Assembly: GCA_009838525.1 (NCBI GenBank)
Contig: VXRJ01000018.1
Span: forward strand, 335,087-399,086
DNA: 64,000 bases
Source: Acidobacteriota bacterium
GTDB taxonomy: Bacteria > Acidobacteriota > Vicinamibacteria > Vicinamibacterales > UBA8438
Reading direction: 5' to 3'
Under the pieces are notes generated by a model, which was not told where the DNA came from, did no database searches, and saw only the letters and a program-made list of their open reading frames with translations. How positions within the stretch are numbered: the first letter of the stretch is position 1; the number at the start of each line of letters is the position of its first letter. The translations under genes and the position numbers were made by a program. This document shows positions 17,468 to 25,185 of this stretch, piece after piece.

Positions 17468-17633
17468 GCCATCCTCCTTACGGTCCGGTGTCCGATGGAA
17501 CGTTCGTCGGAACCGTTCGAATCATACCGGCAGAGAGGAACTCCCGGTTGCCGCTTGTGGCAACATGTCCGTGGGTATAGGCTGTCGATTGTTTGCGGGC
17601 GCGCCGTGCGCCACATCCATGGGAGAGCGACAG

Positions 17634-18242
17634 ATGCGACTCAACGGACGATTCGTGGCGGCGGTGGCATTCCTGGCGGTGGCAGGCGCGACGGTTGATG
17701 TTGCGGCCCAGGCGCGAGTCACTGGCAAGATAACTGACGAGTGGGGCAACGGCCTGCCGGGCGTCCTGGTTTCGGCGCAGCGCGACGGCGGCGGAACACC
17801 GACGACGACCACGACGGAAGACAACGGCGAGTTCTTCATGATCGGTCTGTCGTCGGCCCAGTACGACATCACCTTTACGCGCGATGGCTATCAGGGGATA
17901 CGGACGCCGGCGTTGATCCGGAGTCGCGACAACCAACCCATCGAACTGGAACTGGAGGCGCTCCCGACCGGCGGTCGTCTGCGCGGCGAGCAGGAGTTTC
18001 AGGCCCAGGGCGGATCGCCCTGGATGAAGTTCAACGAGGAAGGCTTCTTCGAGTTCGAGGACGCCGACGGTGAAGAAGGGATGGGCACCTACGGCATCGT
18101 CGAGCAGGATGCCCTGCTGGTCGTGCGCGAGTACGACGGCGACGACGACAAGTACTCGATCGTCGTGCCGGTCGTCGTCAGTTTCAGCAGCGATCAGTTC
18201 ACCAGCTTCACCTGGGACGGGGTGGAGCTGACGAAGCAGTAG
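17634..18242 (+). CDS. exported protein with carboxypeptidase-regulatory-like domain
   Basis: 202 residues. The ATG at 17634 (MRLNGRFVAAVAFL) follows GGGAGAGCGACAG and starts a Sec signal cut near AAQA, so a longer open frame from 17466 is rejected. Residues about 27-100 form a CarboxypepD_reg-like beta-sandwich: VTGKITDEWGNGLPGVLVSA, a Thr-rich loop, and EFFMIGLSSAQYDITFTRDGY. The C-terminal half is acidic and unrecognised (EFEDADGEEGMGTYG). Such domains usually act as a structural module at the cell surface. No partner gene is obvious. Confidence 0.8.
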   Translation: MRLNGRFVAAVAFLAVAGATVDVAAQARVTGKITDEWGNGLPGVLVSAQRDGGGTPTTTTTEDNGEFFMIGLSSAQYDITFTRDGYQGIRTPALIRSRDNQPIELELEALPTGGRLRGEQEFQAQGGSPWMKFNEEGFFEFEDADGEEGMGTYGIVEQDALLVVREYDGDDDKYSIVVPVVVSFSSDQFTSFTWDGVELTKQ

Positions 18243-18244
18243 AT

Positions 18245-18269
18245 CGGCGCGCCGCAGGTCGGCGCGCCG
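18245..18269. terminator. GC-only hairpin between convergent genes
   Basis: Two copies of the self-complementary decamer CGGCGCGCCG separated by CAGGT fold into a 10-pair stem with a 5-base loop. It fills the 36-base gap between stops at 18242 (+) and 18279 (-). There is no T-tract, so it may stop or protect transcripts rather than act as a classic intrinsic terminator. Confidence 0.5.
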
Positions 18270-18278
18270 GCACGCCGT

Positions 18279-18737
18279 CTACTGAATCGAGATCAACTCG
18301 ACGTCGAACACCAGCATGCCGGCCGGGTAGCCGGGGCGGCCGCCGTAGGCCAGGTCTTCCGGGATCCAGAACCGGCGCTTCTCTCCCGCCACCATCAACT
18401 GCACGCCCTCGGTCCAGCCCGCGATCACGCGGTTGAGGGGAAACGACGCCGGCTGGCCCCGCGCAACCGAGCTGTCGAACATCTCGCCGTTGGTGTGCCA
18501 GCCGGTGTAGTGGACCGTCACGGTGGAGGTCGGCCCGGGATGCTGACTGCCGGTGCCCGCCTCAATTACCTTCGAGGCGAGGCCGGACGCGGTGGTCTCG
18601 GCGTCGGCCGGCGGCGCGGCGACATCTTCCGGTGCGGGAATGGTTCTCTGCGCCGCAAACGCGGCCACGCCGACGACGAGCAGGGCAACGAGCATGAAGG
18701 CGAAGGATGACGATGTCTGCGTGGTGGTCATGATCAT
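18279..18737 (-). CDS. FKBP-type peptidyl-prolyl cis-trans isomerase, exported or membrane-anchored
   Basis: 152 residues from the ATG at 18737; an ATG at 18731 and a GTG at 18755 are alternatives. A hydrophobic N-terminal segment (FAFMLVALLVVGVAAFAAQ) directs it across the membrane. The FKBP domain fills residues about 55-152: VTVHYTGWHTNGEMFDSS, FPLNRVIAGWTEGVQLM, GEKRRFWIPEDLAYGG, and MLVFDVELISIQ at the end. It speeds proline isomerisation during folding of exported proteins. Single-domain length is normal. Divergent from the BamB-like gene with about 50 bases between starts. Confidence 0.92.
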   Translation of the reverse strand: MIMTTTQTSSSFAFMLVALLVVGVAAFAAQRTIPAPEDVAAPPADAETTASGLASKVIEAGTGSQHPGPTSTVTVHYTGWHTNGEMFDSSVARGQPASFPLNRVIAGWTEGVQLMVAGEKRRFWIPEDLAYGGRPGYPAGMLVFDVELISIQ

Positions 18738-18776
18738 GGGCGGATTGTATCCCACCCATCAGCGGATGCGTCCGGC

Positions 18777-18782
18777 TATGAT
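18777..18782 (+). promoter_or_regulatory. -10 element, leaderless type
   Basis: TATGAT followed by CGCGTG and then the ATG at 18789. Transcription would begin at or next to the start codon. No Shine-Dalgarno is present. Confidence 0.5.
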
Positions 18783-18788
18783 CGCGTG

Positions 18789-20144
18789 ATGCGTCTTCTT
18801 CACATGGTGCGCCGACCCACGGCGCGCCTCGCCGCCGTCGGTTGCCTCATTGTGCTCGGTGCCGCGACACTTCTGGCTCAGGCCCCGGAAGGCGACGACT
18901 GGCCGCAGTGGCGCGGGCCACTGGCGACCGGTGTCGCTCCGTCGGGCAATCCACCGCTCCGCTGGAGCGAGACGGAGAACATACGCTGGAAGATCCCCAT
19001 TCCCGGTGGCGGCTCCGCTTCGCCGATCGTGTGGGGCGACCATGTCTTTGTCCTGACCGCGGTCCCCGCGGGGGAAGGTGAAGGTGGCACCGGCTTCTTC
19101 GGCCGGCTTCGCAACCGCATCATGGGAACCACCGGGTCCGATGAGTTGCTGCACTTCGTCATCGTGGCGATCAACCGCCGCGACGGCTCGGTCGCCTGGG
19201 AGCGGACGGCGGTTACCCAGCAGCCGCACGAGGGACGTCACAACACGAACAGTTGGGCATCCGCCTCCGCGGTGACGGACGGGGAAGTGGTATGCGCGTT
19301 CTTCGGGTCGCGTGGCCTCTACTGCTACGACATGGACGGGACGCCGCTGTGGGACCACGACTTCGGCGATATGCGGATCCGCCTCGGATTCGGCGAGGGG
19401 GCGTCGCCCGTGCTGCACGGCGACTCGATCATCGTGCTCTGGGATCATCAGGGACCCTCGTTCGTTACGGCGCTCGACAAGCGGACCGGCGCCGAACGCT
19501 GGCGCGTCGACCGGGCTGAAGAGACGACCTGGACGACGCCGCTCGTCGTCGAGCATGACGGTCAGGCCCAGGTGATAACGAGCGCCACCGACCGCATACG
19601 GAGTTACTCGGCGGAGACCGGTGCGCTCCTCTGGGAGGGGGAGGGCGTCACGCTGAACGCCATCCCGTCACCCGTGGCGGCCGACGGGGTGGTCTACCTG
19701 ATGAGTGGCTACCGCGGGAACCGGCTGTATGCCGTCGACCTGTCTCGCGCGCAGGGCGAGATCACCGAGAGCGACGCGATCGTCTGGTCTCTTGAGCGCG
19801 ATACGCCGTATGTGCCGTCACCCGTCCTGCACGATGGCATTCTCTATTTCACCAAGAGCAATTCGGGGATACTCTCGGCCCACGATGCGGCTACCGGCCG
19901 TCCGCTCTACGGCCCGGAGCGACTGCCCGGCATCCGAGAGATCTACGCCTCGCCGGTGGTAGCGAACGGCCGGCTCTACATCACGAGCCGCGACGGAACG
20001 ACGCTGGTAATCGCGACGGGGCCGGAGATGGAGGTGTTGGCGACCAACACCCTGGACGACGCAATCGACGCCTCCGCCGCCGTCGTGGGAGACGAAATCT
20101 ACCTGCGGGGCGGGCAGTTCCTCTACTGCATTGCCGCTAGCTGA
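18789..20144 (+). CDS. exported PQQ-like beta-propeller protein (BamB-like)
   Basis: 451 residues with a Sec signal (cut near LLAQAP). The mature part opens with WPQWRGPLATGV and has repeated PQQ-like blades such as DKRTGAERWRVD, SAETGALLWEGE and HDAATGRPLYGPE. These propellers are common in Acidobacteriota and Planctomycetes with mostly structural or unknown roles; it lacks the catalytic motifs of a quinoprotein dehydrogenase, so an enzyme call is not justified. True BamB lipoproteins have a lipobox, which is absent here. The start has a -10 hexamer only 6 bases upstream, suggesting a leaderless transcript. Confidence 0.82.
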   Translation: MRLLHMVRRPTARLAAVGCLIVLGAATLLAQAPEGDDWPQWRGPLATGVAPSGNPPLRWSETENIRWKIPIPGGGSASPIVWGDHVFVLTAVPAGEGEGGTGFFGRLRNRIMGTTGSDELLHFVIVAINRRDGSVAWERTAVTQQPHEGRHNTNSWASASAVTDGEVVCAFFGSRGLYCYDMDGTPLWDHDFGDMRIRLGFGEGASPVLHGDSIIVLWDHQGPSFVTALDKRTGAERWRVDRAEETTWTTPLVVEHDGQAQVITSATDRIRSYSAETGALLWEGEGVTLNAIPSPVAADGVVYLMSGYRGNRLYAVDLSRAQGEITESDAIVWSLERDTPYVPSPVLHDGILYFTKSNSGILSAHDAATGRPLYGPERLPGIREIYASPVVANGRLYITSRDGTTLVIATGPEMEVLATNTLDDAIDASAAVVGDEIYLRGGQFLYCIAAS

Positions 20145-20185
20145 CGGGCTTTGCACGGACCGACGTGCGATGGTTTCGGCGCAGC

Positions 20186-20256
20186 GTGCATATTAAATGC
20201 ACATGGCGATGCAGTTAATATGCGGAGGCTTGGCGCGTGCCTCATATTAATAGCAC
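20186..20256. promoter_or_regulatory. three-copy AT-rich operator array upstream of glycosyltransferase
   Basis: Three copies of CATATTAA followed by a GCAC-like arm lie 26-28 bases apart: CATATTAAATGCAC at 20189 (+), CATATTAACTGCAT on the minus strand (20222-20209), and CATATTAATAGCAC at 20243 (+). The first is a full dyad, GTGCATATTAAATGCAC (20186-20202); the third is flanked by GTGC and GCAC (20237-20256). The block is strikingly AT-rich within GC-rich DNA. It looks like a cluster of binding sites for a dimeric regulator or an AT-binding protein; the factor is unknown. Confidence 0.55.
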
Positions 20257-20272
20257 GACGTAAGACTTTAGT

Positions 20273-21589
20273 ATGCGGATCCTGACCCTGACCGCGGGCG
20301 CAGGCGGCATGTATTGCGGCAGTTGCATCCGCGACAACACGCTGGCGCAAGCGCTCACGCGGCTGGGTCACGAGCCGATTCTGGTTCCGCTCTACACGCC
20401 TCCCCGCACCGACGAACCCAGCGCCAGCAGCGGACGTCGCATCTTCTTCGGCGGCGTCAGCGTGTTCCTGGAGCAGCAGGCCGGTTTCTTCCGGGGGACG
20501 CCGTGGCTGGTCGATCGTCTCTGGGATTCACGCTGGCTCCTGCGGCTCGTGTCGAAGTTGGGGATGCCGACGCAGCCGGAGGCGCTCGGCGCGCTCACAG
20601 TTTCCATGCTGGAGGGTCGCCACGGCCACCAGCGCAAGGAATTCGACAAGCTGCTTCACTGGCTTCGCACCGAACCGCGTCCCGATGTCGTCGACATTTC
20701 GTACTCGCTGCTGATTTCGCTGGCGCCGGAGCTGCGCGCCGCCCTCGACCGTCCCATTTGCTGCACGCTGCAGGGAGAGGACATCTTCCTCGACCACCTG
20801 GTCGAGCCTTACCACAGCCGCGCCCTGGCGTTGATCCGGCAGCACGCGCAGGCGGTCGATCGTTTCATCGCGGTGAGCGACTACTACGCTGGCCATATGG
20901 CGGAATACCTGCAGATTCCGGGAGCGAAGATCGACGTTGTGCCGTTGGGCATCACCGCCGACAACTATCCGCCGCAGGATCGCGGCGAGAAGGGCGATGC
21001 GCCGTTCACTATCGGCTATCTGGGACGCATCGCGCCGGAAAAGGGAGTGCACCTGCTCGCCGATGCCTATCACCGCCTGCGCTCCGATGGTCAGCTGGAG
21101 GGCAGCCGCCTCGAGCTGGCCGGCTGGGTCGGCCCCGAGCACCGTGGCTATCTCGACGGCATCCTCGCATCGGTCCGTGAGCGGGGCCTGGGCGACGCCG
21201 TGCACTACCGCGGCGTTCTGGAGCTCGAGGACAAGGTAGCGTTTCTTGGCCGCCTCGATCTGTTTGCCGTCCCCGCTACCTACGACGACCCGAAGGGACT
21301 GTCGCTGATCGAAGCTATGGCCTGCGGCACGCCGGTCGTCGCGGCCCGCCGCGGCACCTATGTCGAGCTGCTCGAGCGCACGGGCGGCGGCGTATTGATT
21401 CCCCCGGACGATATCGACGCCCTGACGGAGACACTCCGGTGTCTCCACGAAGATGGCGATTCGCGCCGCGAGCTTGCCACGCGTGGCGCCGCCGCCACTC
21501 GTGAGCACTACACCGCCGAGGTGATGGCCCGCCGCGCCCTTGACGTATATCGGCGGCTCACCGAGCGTCCCGAAGCCGCGACGGCATAG
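20273..21589 (+). CDS. glycosyltransferase family 4
   Basis: 438 residues, GT-B fold. N-terminal acceptor domain: TLTAGAGGMYCGSCIRDN and LGHEPILVPLYTPPR. C-terminal donor domain: IGYLGRIAPEKGVHLLADAY, VPATYDDPKGLSLIEAMACGTPVVA with the EX7E-type glutamates, and GGGVLIPPDDIDALTETL. It would transfer a sugar from a nucleotide donor to a glycan, lipid or small molecule at the inner face of the membrane; the acceptor is unknown. No Shine-Dalgarno precedes the ATG at 20273 (CTTTAGTATG). The upstream gap holds the three-copy operator array, so expression is probably controlled. No other polysaccharide genes are near. Confidence 0.9.
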   Translation: MRILTLTAGAGGMYCGSCIRDNTLAQALTRLGHEPILVPLYTPPRTDEPSASSGRRIFFGGVSVFLEQQAGFFRGTPWLVDRLWDSRWLLRLVSKLGMPTQPEALGALTVSMLEGRHGHQRKEFDKLLHWLRTEPRPDVVDISYSLLISLAPELRAALDRPICCTLQGEDIFLDHLVEPYHSRALALIRQHAQAVDRFIAVSDYYAGHMAEYLQIPGAKIDVVPLGITADNYPPQDRGEKGDAPFTIGYLGRIAPEKGVHLLADAYHRLRSDGQLEGSRLELAGWVGPEHRGYLDGILASVRERGLGDAVHYRGVLELEDKVAFLGRLDLFAVPATYDDPKGLSLIEAMACGTPVVAARRGTYVELLERTGGGVLIPPDDIDALTETLRCLHEDGDSRRELATRGAAATREHYTAEVMARRALDVYRRLTERPEAATA

Positions 21590-21639
21590 TCCAGTCCGTT
21601 CGCGCCGTCCGTCTTAGGTGCGATCCGCCGGGGCGGAGA

Positions 21640-21645
21640 TATAAT
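21640..21645 (+). promoter_or_regulatory. -10 element
   Basis: TATAATCG, 16 bases before the ATG at 21662. A start about 7 bases downstream would leave a leader of about 10 bases. It is the likely promoter for the run of genes from 21662 to 28351. Confidence 0.5.
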
Positions 21646-21661
21646 CGCCCCTTCTCGGTCT

Positions 21662-22741
21662 ATGTTCATGACGCGAGGCTCGGCGTTTCCTGCGGCGGCA
21701 CTGTCGGCCGCTCTGGCGGTTGGCGGCCTCGTCCTTTCGGCCGCCGAGACGCGGACGATACCTGGGCTGCCATCCCTGGCGGCGGAGGCTCGGGATGCGA
21801 TCGTCGATCGTGCCGGGGAGTTGCCCCGCCTCCGCAGCCTGCTCATGTCGGTCGACGGCGAGCTGATTGAAGAGCATTACTTCAACGGCACGAGCGAGCG
21901 GACCGTTGCCAACCTGAAGTCGGCGTCGAAGTCGATCATCTCGGTCCTGGTGGGGATCGCCATCAACCGGGGCGACATCCGGAGCGTCGGTCAGCCCATT
22001 GTCGATTTCTTCCCGGAAGAGCTGGCCGGCGCCGAGGCGCCGAGGCGGTCGATCACGGTAGAGGACCTGCTGACGATGCGAGCCGGCCTCGAGACCACCT
22101 CGAACCGGAACTACGGCCGGTGGGTGCAGAGCCGCAACTGGGTGCGGCACGTGCTGACACGGCCGATGGTGGACCAGCCCGGCGGGCGGATGATCTACAG
22201 CACCGGGAGCACGCACCTGCTCTCAGCCATCCTGACCCGCGCCACGGGCATGAGCACGCTGGAGTACGGGCGCCGCTACCTCGCGCGGCCCCTCGGCATC
22301 ACGCTGCCGGCCTGGTTGCGCGACCCGCAGGGCGTCTATTTTGGCGGCAACGAGATGACCATGACGCCGCGCGCGATGATGGCAGTGGGCGACCTCTACC
22401 GGCGCGGCGGATCAGTTGACGGGTTCGAGGTAGTGTCGCCCGAGTGGGTGCGGGAGTCGTTCACGCCTCGTACCGCGTCCCGCTACAGCCGGCGTCAGTA
22501 CGGCTACGGCTGGTGGATGCGCCTGTTGGGCGGACACCCCGCGTACTACGCGTGGGGCTACGGCGGTCAGTTCATATTTGTCGTTCCGGACCTGGACAGC
22601 GTGATCGTGGCCACGTCGTCGCCGAATCCCGGAGACGGTCGGCGTACGCACCGGCGGGAGCTGGACAGGCTGCTCGAGCGGCAACTGGTGCCCGCACTCC
22701 GGCGGGCCAAGGCAGCGGCGACAGCGAACGGGAACAGCTAG
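21662..22741 (+). CDS. exported serine hydrolase (beta-lactamase class C/PBP-like)
   Basis: 359 residues, N-terminal hydrophobic signal (ALSAALAVGGLVLSA). The serine-hydrolase nucleophile motif SxxK is SASK (KSASKSIISVLVGIA); the second motif is YSTGSTHLL where class C enzymes have YxN; the third is probably in WGYGGQFIFVVPD. EDLLTMRAGL is a typical beta-lactamase-fold helix. Such proteins include esterases, D-amino-acid peptidases and lactonases as well as beta-lactamases; resistance should not be assumed. First gene of a plus-strand series that includes two epoxide hydrolases and a lactonase-like protein. Confidence 0.84.
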   Translation: MFMTRGSAFPAAALSAALAVGGLVLSAAETRTIPGLPSLAAEARDAIVDRAGELPRLRSLLMSVDGELIEEHYFNGTSERTVANLKSASKSIISVLVGIAINRGDIRSVGQPIVDFFPEELAGAEAPRRSITVEDLLTMRAGLETTSNRNYGRWVQSRNWVRHVLTRPMVDQPGGRMIYSTGSTHLLSAILTRATGMSTLEYGRRYLARPLGITLPAWLRDPQGVYFGGNEMTMTPRAMMAVGDLYRRGGSVDGFEVVSPEWVRESFTPRTASRYSRRQYGYGWWMRLLGGHPAYYAWGYGGQFIFVVPDLDSVIVATSSPNPGDGRRTHRRELDRLLERQLVPALRRAKAAATANGNS

Positions 22742-22771
22742 AGCCATGTTCTAGGGACGGGAGTTAACGAC

Positions 22772-23851
22772 ATGCCTGACGACAGCACAACGAAGAGGAC
22801 AACGCTGCTTGTGACGCTGGCGGCGTTGAGCGTGGCGGCGGGTGCGGCCTGCGGCGGGGGCGGAGGGGGCGAACCGGCACCCGCGATGGAGGAGTCGGCC
22901 GACGGCGCGCCGGTGACCGAACCCGCCGGCGCGGGCAGCATTCTGCGGGTCGACTCGCGTCTTGACGCGCTGGTGCCGACCGGCGCGCAGATCGAGAAAC
23001 TGGCGGACGGCTACGTCTTCACCGAGGGGCCGGTTTGGATCCGGAGCGAGTCACGCCTTCTGTTCTCCGATGTCCGGGCCAACGCCATCCATGAGTGGTC
23101 GGAAGAGGCAGGCGCCAGCCCCTTCATCGATCCGGTCTTCGAAGGCGATGCGGAGGGGCTCCGGTCGCTCTCGTCGAACGGACTCACGCTCGACGCCGAG
23201 GGCCGCGTAGTCATCTGCGAGCATGGCAACCGGCGCATCTCGCGGCTCGAGCCGGACGGCACGCGGACCACGCTGGTGGACAACTTCGAGGGTAGCCGCC
23301 TCAACAGTCCGAACGACGCGGCGTACGGCTCGGACGGATCGCTCTACTTCACGGATCCGCCCTACGGGCTGGAGGGTCTGGAGGAGTCGCCACTGCGCGA
23401 GCTGGACTTCAACGGCGTTTACCGCCTCCACCCGGACGGCGAACTGGAGCTTCTGGTGCGGGATCAGAGCCGCCCGAACGGCATCGCCCTCTCACCCGAT
23501 GAATCGGTCCTGTACGTTGCCAACTCCGACGAGAACCAGAAGGTCTGGTTCGCGTACGACCTGGACGAGAACGGCGCGAGCAACGGCCGCATCTTCTACG
23601 ACGTGAACGATCAGACGGCCGAGGGCGGGGCCGACGGCCTGAAGGTTGACCGCGCGGGTCACCTCTTCGCCACCGGCCCGGGAGGCGTCTGGGTCTTCGC
23701 GCCGGACGGCAGCCACCTCGGCACGATCATGCCGGACGAGGTGCCGGCCAACGTCGGCTGGGGCGACGACGGGCGTACGCTCTATATGACGGCGCGGACC
23801 GGCCTCTATCGCATCGCCCTCTCCACGCAGGGCGTTCTCCCAGGACCATGA
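22772..23851 (+). CDS. SMP-30/gluconolactonase-like lipoprotein
   Basis: 359 residues, lipoprotein signal with the lipid cysteine at about residue 27 (VAAGAACGGG). The rest is a six-bladed SMP-30/LRE propeller: YVFTEGPVWI, SSNGLTLDAEGRVVICEHGNRR, LNSPNDAAYGSDGSLYFTDPPYG, SRPNGIALSPDESVLYVANSD. The glutamate of TEGPVW and the Asn/Asp residues in LNSPND and RPNGIAL are the metal ligands of this family. Likely a lactone hydrolase anchored in the periplasm. GGGAG precedes the ATG. Its stop overlaps the start of the first epoxide hydrolase (ATGA), a sign of coupled translation. Confidence 0.88.
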   Translation: MPDDSTTKRTTLLVTLAALSVAAGAACGGGGGGEPAPAMEESADGAPVTEPAGAGSILRVDSRLDALVPTGAQIEKLADGYVFTEGPVWIRSESRLLFSDVRANAIHEWSEEAGASPFIDPVFEGDAEGLRSLSSNGLTLDAEGRVVICEHGNRRISRLEPDGTRTTLVDNFEGSRLNSPNDAAYGSDGSLYFTDPPYGLEGLEESPLRELDFNGVYRLHPDGELELLVRDQSRPNGIALSPDESVLYVANSDENQKVWFAYDLDENGASNGRIFYDVNDQTAEGGADGLKVDRAGHLFATGPGGVWVFAPDGSHLGTIMPDEVPANVGWGDDGRTLYMTARTGLYRIALSTQGVLPGP

Positions 23852-25179
23852 AGAATACAGAAGCTTCGCTCACCGACCGGTGCGCCGGCCTCCAGGCCGG
23901 CATTCTCCATTGCGCCGGCATTCTGATTATCACGGCGCTCGCCACGGCATGCGCCGGCCAACCGCCGCCGGTCCCCGCCGCCGGCTCCGGCCCCCCGCCC
24001 GCGATGGAGCTCCCAGAGAACACCACCGGCGATCCGGAAGCGATCCGTCCGTTCACGATCGACGTTCCCGACGCCGTGCTCGACGACCTCCAGGCACGTC
24101 TCCACCGCACCCGCCTGCCCGATCAGCTACCGGGCACGGGCTGGGACTACGGCACGGAGCGCTCCTATCTGGACGAGTTGCTCGTCTACTGGCGTGATGA
24201 ATTCGACTGGCGCGTCCAGGAATCGATGCTGAACGAGTTCGATCAGTACCTCACCACGATCGACGGTCTCGACATCCACTTCATTCATCAGCGGTCTCCC
24301 CACGAGGACGCCCTCCCGCTCCTCATCACCCACGGCTGGCCCGGCTCGGTCATGGAGTTCCACAAGATCATCGGGCCGCTCACCGATCCGACCGCGTACG
24401 GCGGCGATGCGGCCGACGCGTTCCATGTCGTCGCACCGTCGATCCCCGGATACGGCTTTTCCGACAAGCCGGCCGAGCCCGGCTACCACCCGGAGAAGAT
24501 GGCCGAGCTGTTCGGCAAGCTGATGGGGCGGCTTGGCTACGAGCGGTGGGGCGCGCAGGGCGGCGACTGGGGGAGCAGCATCAGCCGCTGGCAGGCGGTC
24601 CACCACCCGGACCGGGTGGTGGGCGTCCACCTGAACATGGTGTCGGCGCCACGCCCCGACGTGGACGACCCGGAGGCGGGCGTGCCGCCGGACGAGCTGG
24701 CCCGGACGCGCGAGCGCCAGGAAGCCTTCGCGGACGAGCGGGGCTACAGCAACGTGCAGGGGACGAAACCGCAGTCCCTCGGCTACGGGCTGAACGATTC
24801 GCCGGCCGGCCTCGCCGCCTGGATTGTCGAGAAGTTCCACACCTGGTGCGACTGCAACGGTGACGTAGAAAGCCGCTTCACGAAGGACGAGCTGCTGACG
24901 AACGTCACCATCTACTGGGTGACGCAGACGATCACGTCGTCGACGCGAATCTACTACGAGTCACGCCGCGCGCCGCGCCGCGGCACCGGCTACATCGAGA
25001 CGCCGGTCGGCGGCGCCATTTTTCCGAAGGAAATCACCATCCCGCCCCGCGCGTGGGCCGAGGCGGCGTACAACCTGGTGCATTGGACCGAGATGCCCGA
25101 GGGGGGACACTTCGCCGCCCTGGAGCAGCCGGACCTGCTGACGGAGGACGTCCGGGCGTTCTACCGGGGGTTGAGGTAA
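23848..25179 (+). CDS. epoxide hydrolase lipoprotein, paralogue 1
   Basis: 443 residues. Lipoprotein-like signal ending LATACAGQ (cysteine near 35). The EHN domain of microsomal-type epoxide hydrolases follows (IRPFTIDVPDAVLDDLQARL, RLPDQLPGTGWDYG), then the alpha/beta-hydrolase core: oxyanion hole HGWPGS, nucleophile aspartate in GGDWGS, lid tyrosine region, and base histidine in EGGHFAALEQP. Family chemistry opens an epoxide to a diol through an aspartyl ester. An exported, lipid-anchored member is unusual because most are cytosolic or ER-bound. Start overlaps the preceding stop. The signal peptide region is built from a palindromic repeat (see 23881). Nearly the same gene follows 6 bases later. 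Confidence 0.88.
   Translation: MKNTEASLTDRCAGLQAGILHCAGILIITALATACAGQPPPVPAAGSGPPPAMELPENTTGDPEAIRPFTIDVPDAVLDDLQARLHRTRLPDQLPGTGWDYGTERSYLDELLVYWRDEFDWRVQESMLNEFDQYLTTIDGLDIHFIHQRSPHEDALPLLITHGWPGSVMEFHKIIGPLTDPTAYGGDAADAFHVVAPSIPGYGFSDKPAEPGYHPEKMAELFGKLMGRLGYERWGAQGGDWGSSISRWQAVHHPDRVVGVHLNMVSAPRPDVDDPEAGVPPDELARTRERQEAFADERGYSNVQGTKPQSLGYGLNDSPAGLAAWIVEKFHTWCDCNGDVESRFTKDELLTNVTIYWVTQTITSSTRIYYESRRAPRRGTGYIETPVGGAIFPKEITIPPRAWAEAAYNLVHWTEMPEGGHFAALEQPDLLTEDVRAFYRGLR
23881..23925 (+). repeat. palindromic GC element inside signal-peptide codons (EH1)
   Basis: An 8-base inverted repeat, GCCGGCCT and AGGCCGGC with CC between (23884-23901), followed by a second GCCGGCATTCT. It encodes residues of the signal peptide (CAGLQAGILHCAGIL). 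The same backbone appears at 25210-25262 in the paralogue, where 12 extra bases are inserted, so length differs while frame is kept. Confidence 0.55.
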
Positions 25180-25185
25180 GACAAC

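Noticed and set aside
17497-17519. GGAACGTTCG and GGAACCGTTCG, a near repeat upstream of the carboxypeptidase-regulatory-like gene
   Set aside because: Resembles an SOS-type box only loosely (order and spacing of GAAC and GTTC do not fit) and the genes on either side are not repair genes.
21662-22741. Antibiotic-resistance beta-lactamase
   Set aside because: Only the general SxxK fold is present; the second and third motifs depart from true class C enzymes, and related proteins are mostly esterases or peptidases.
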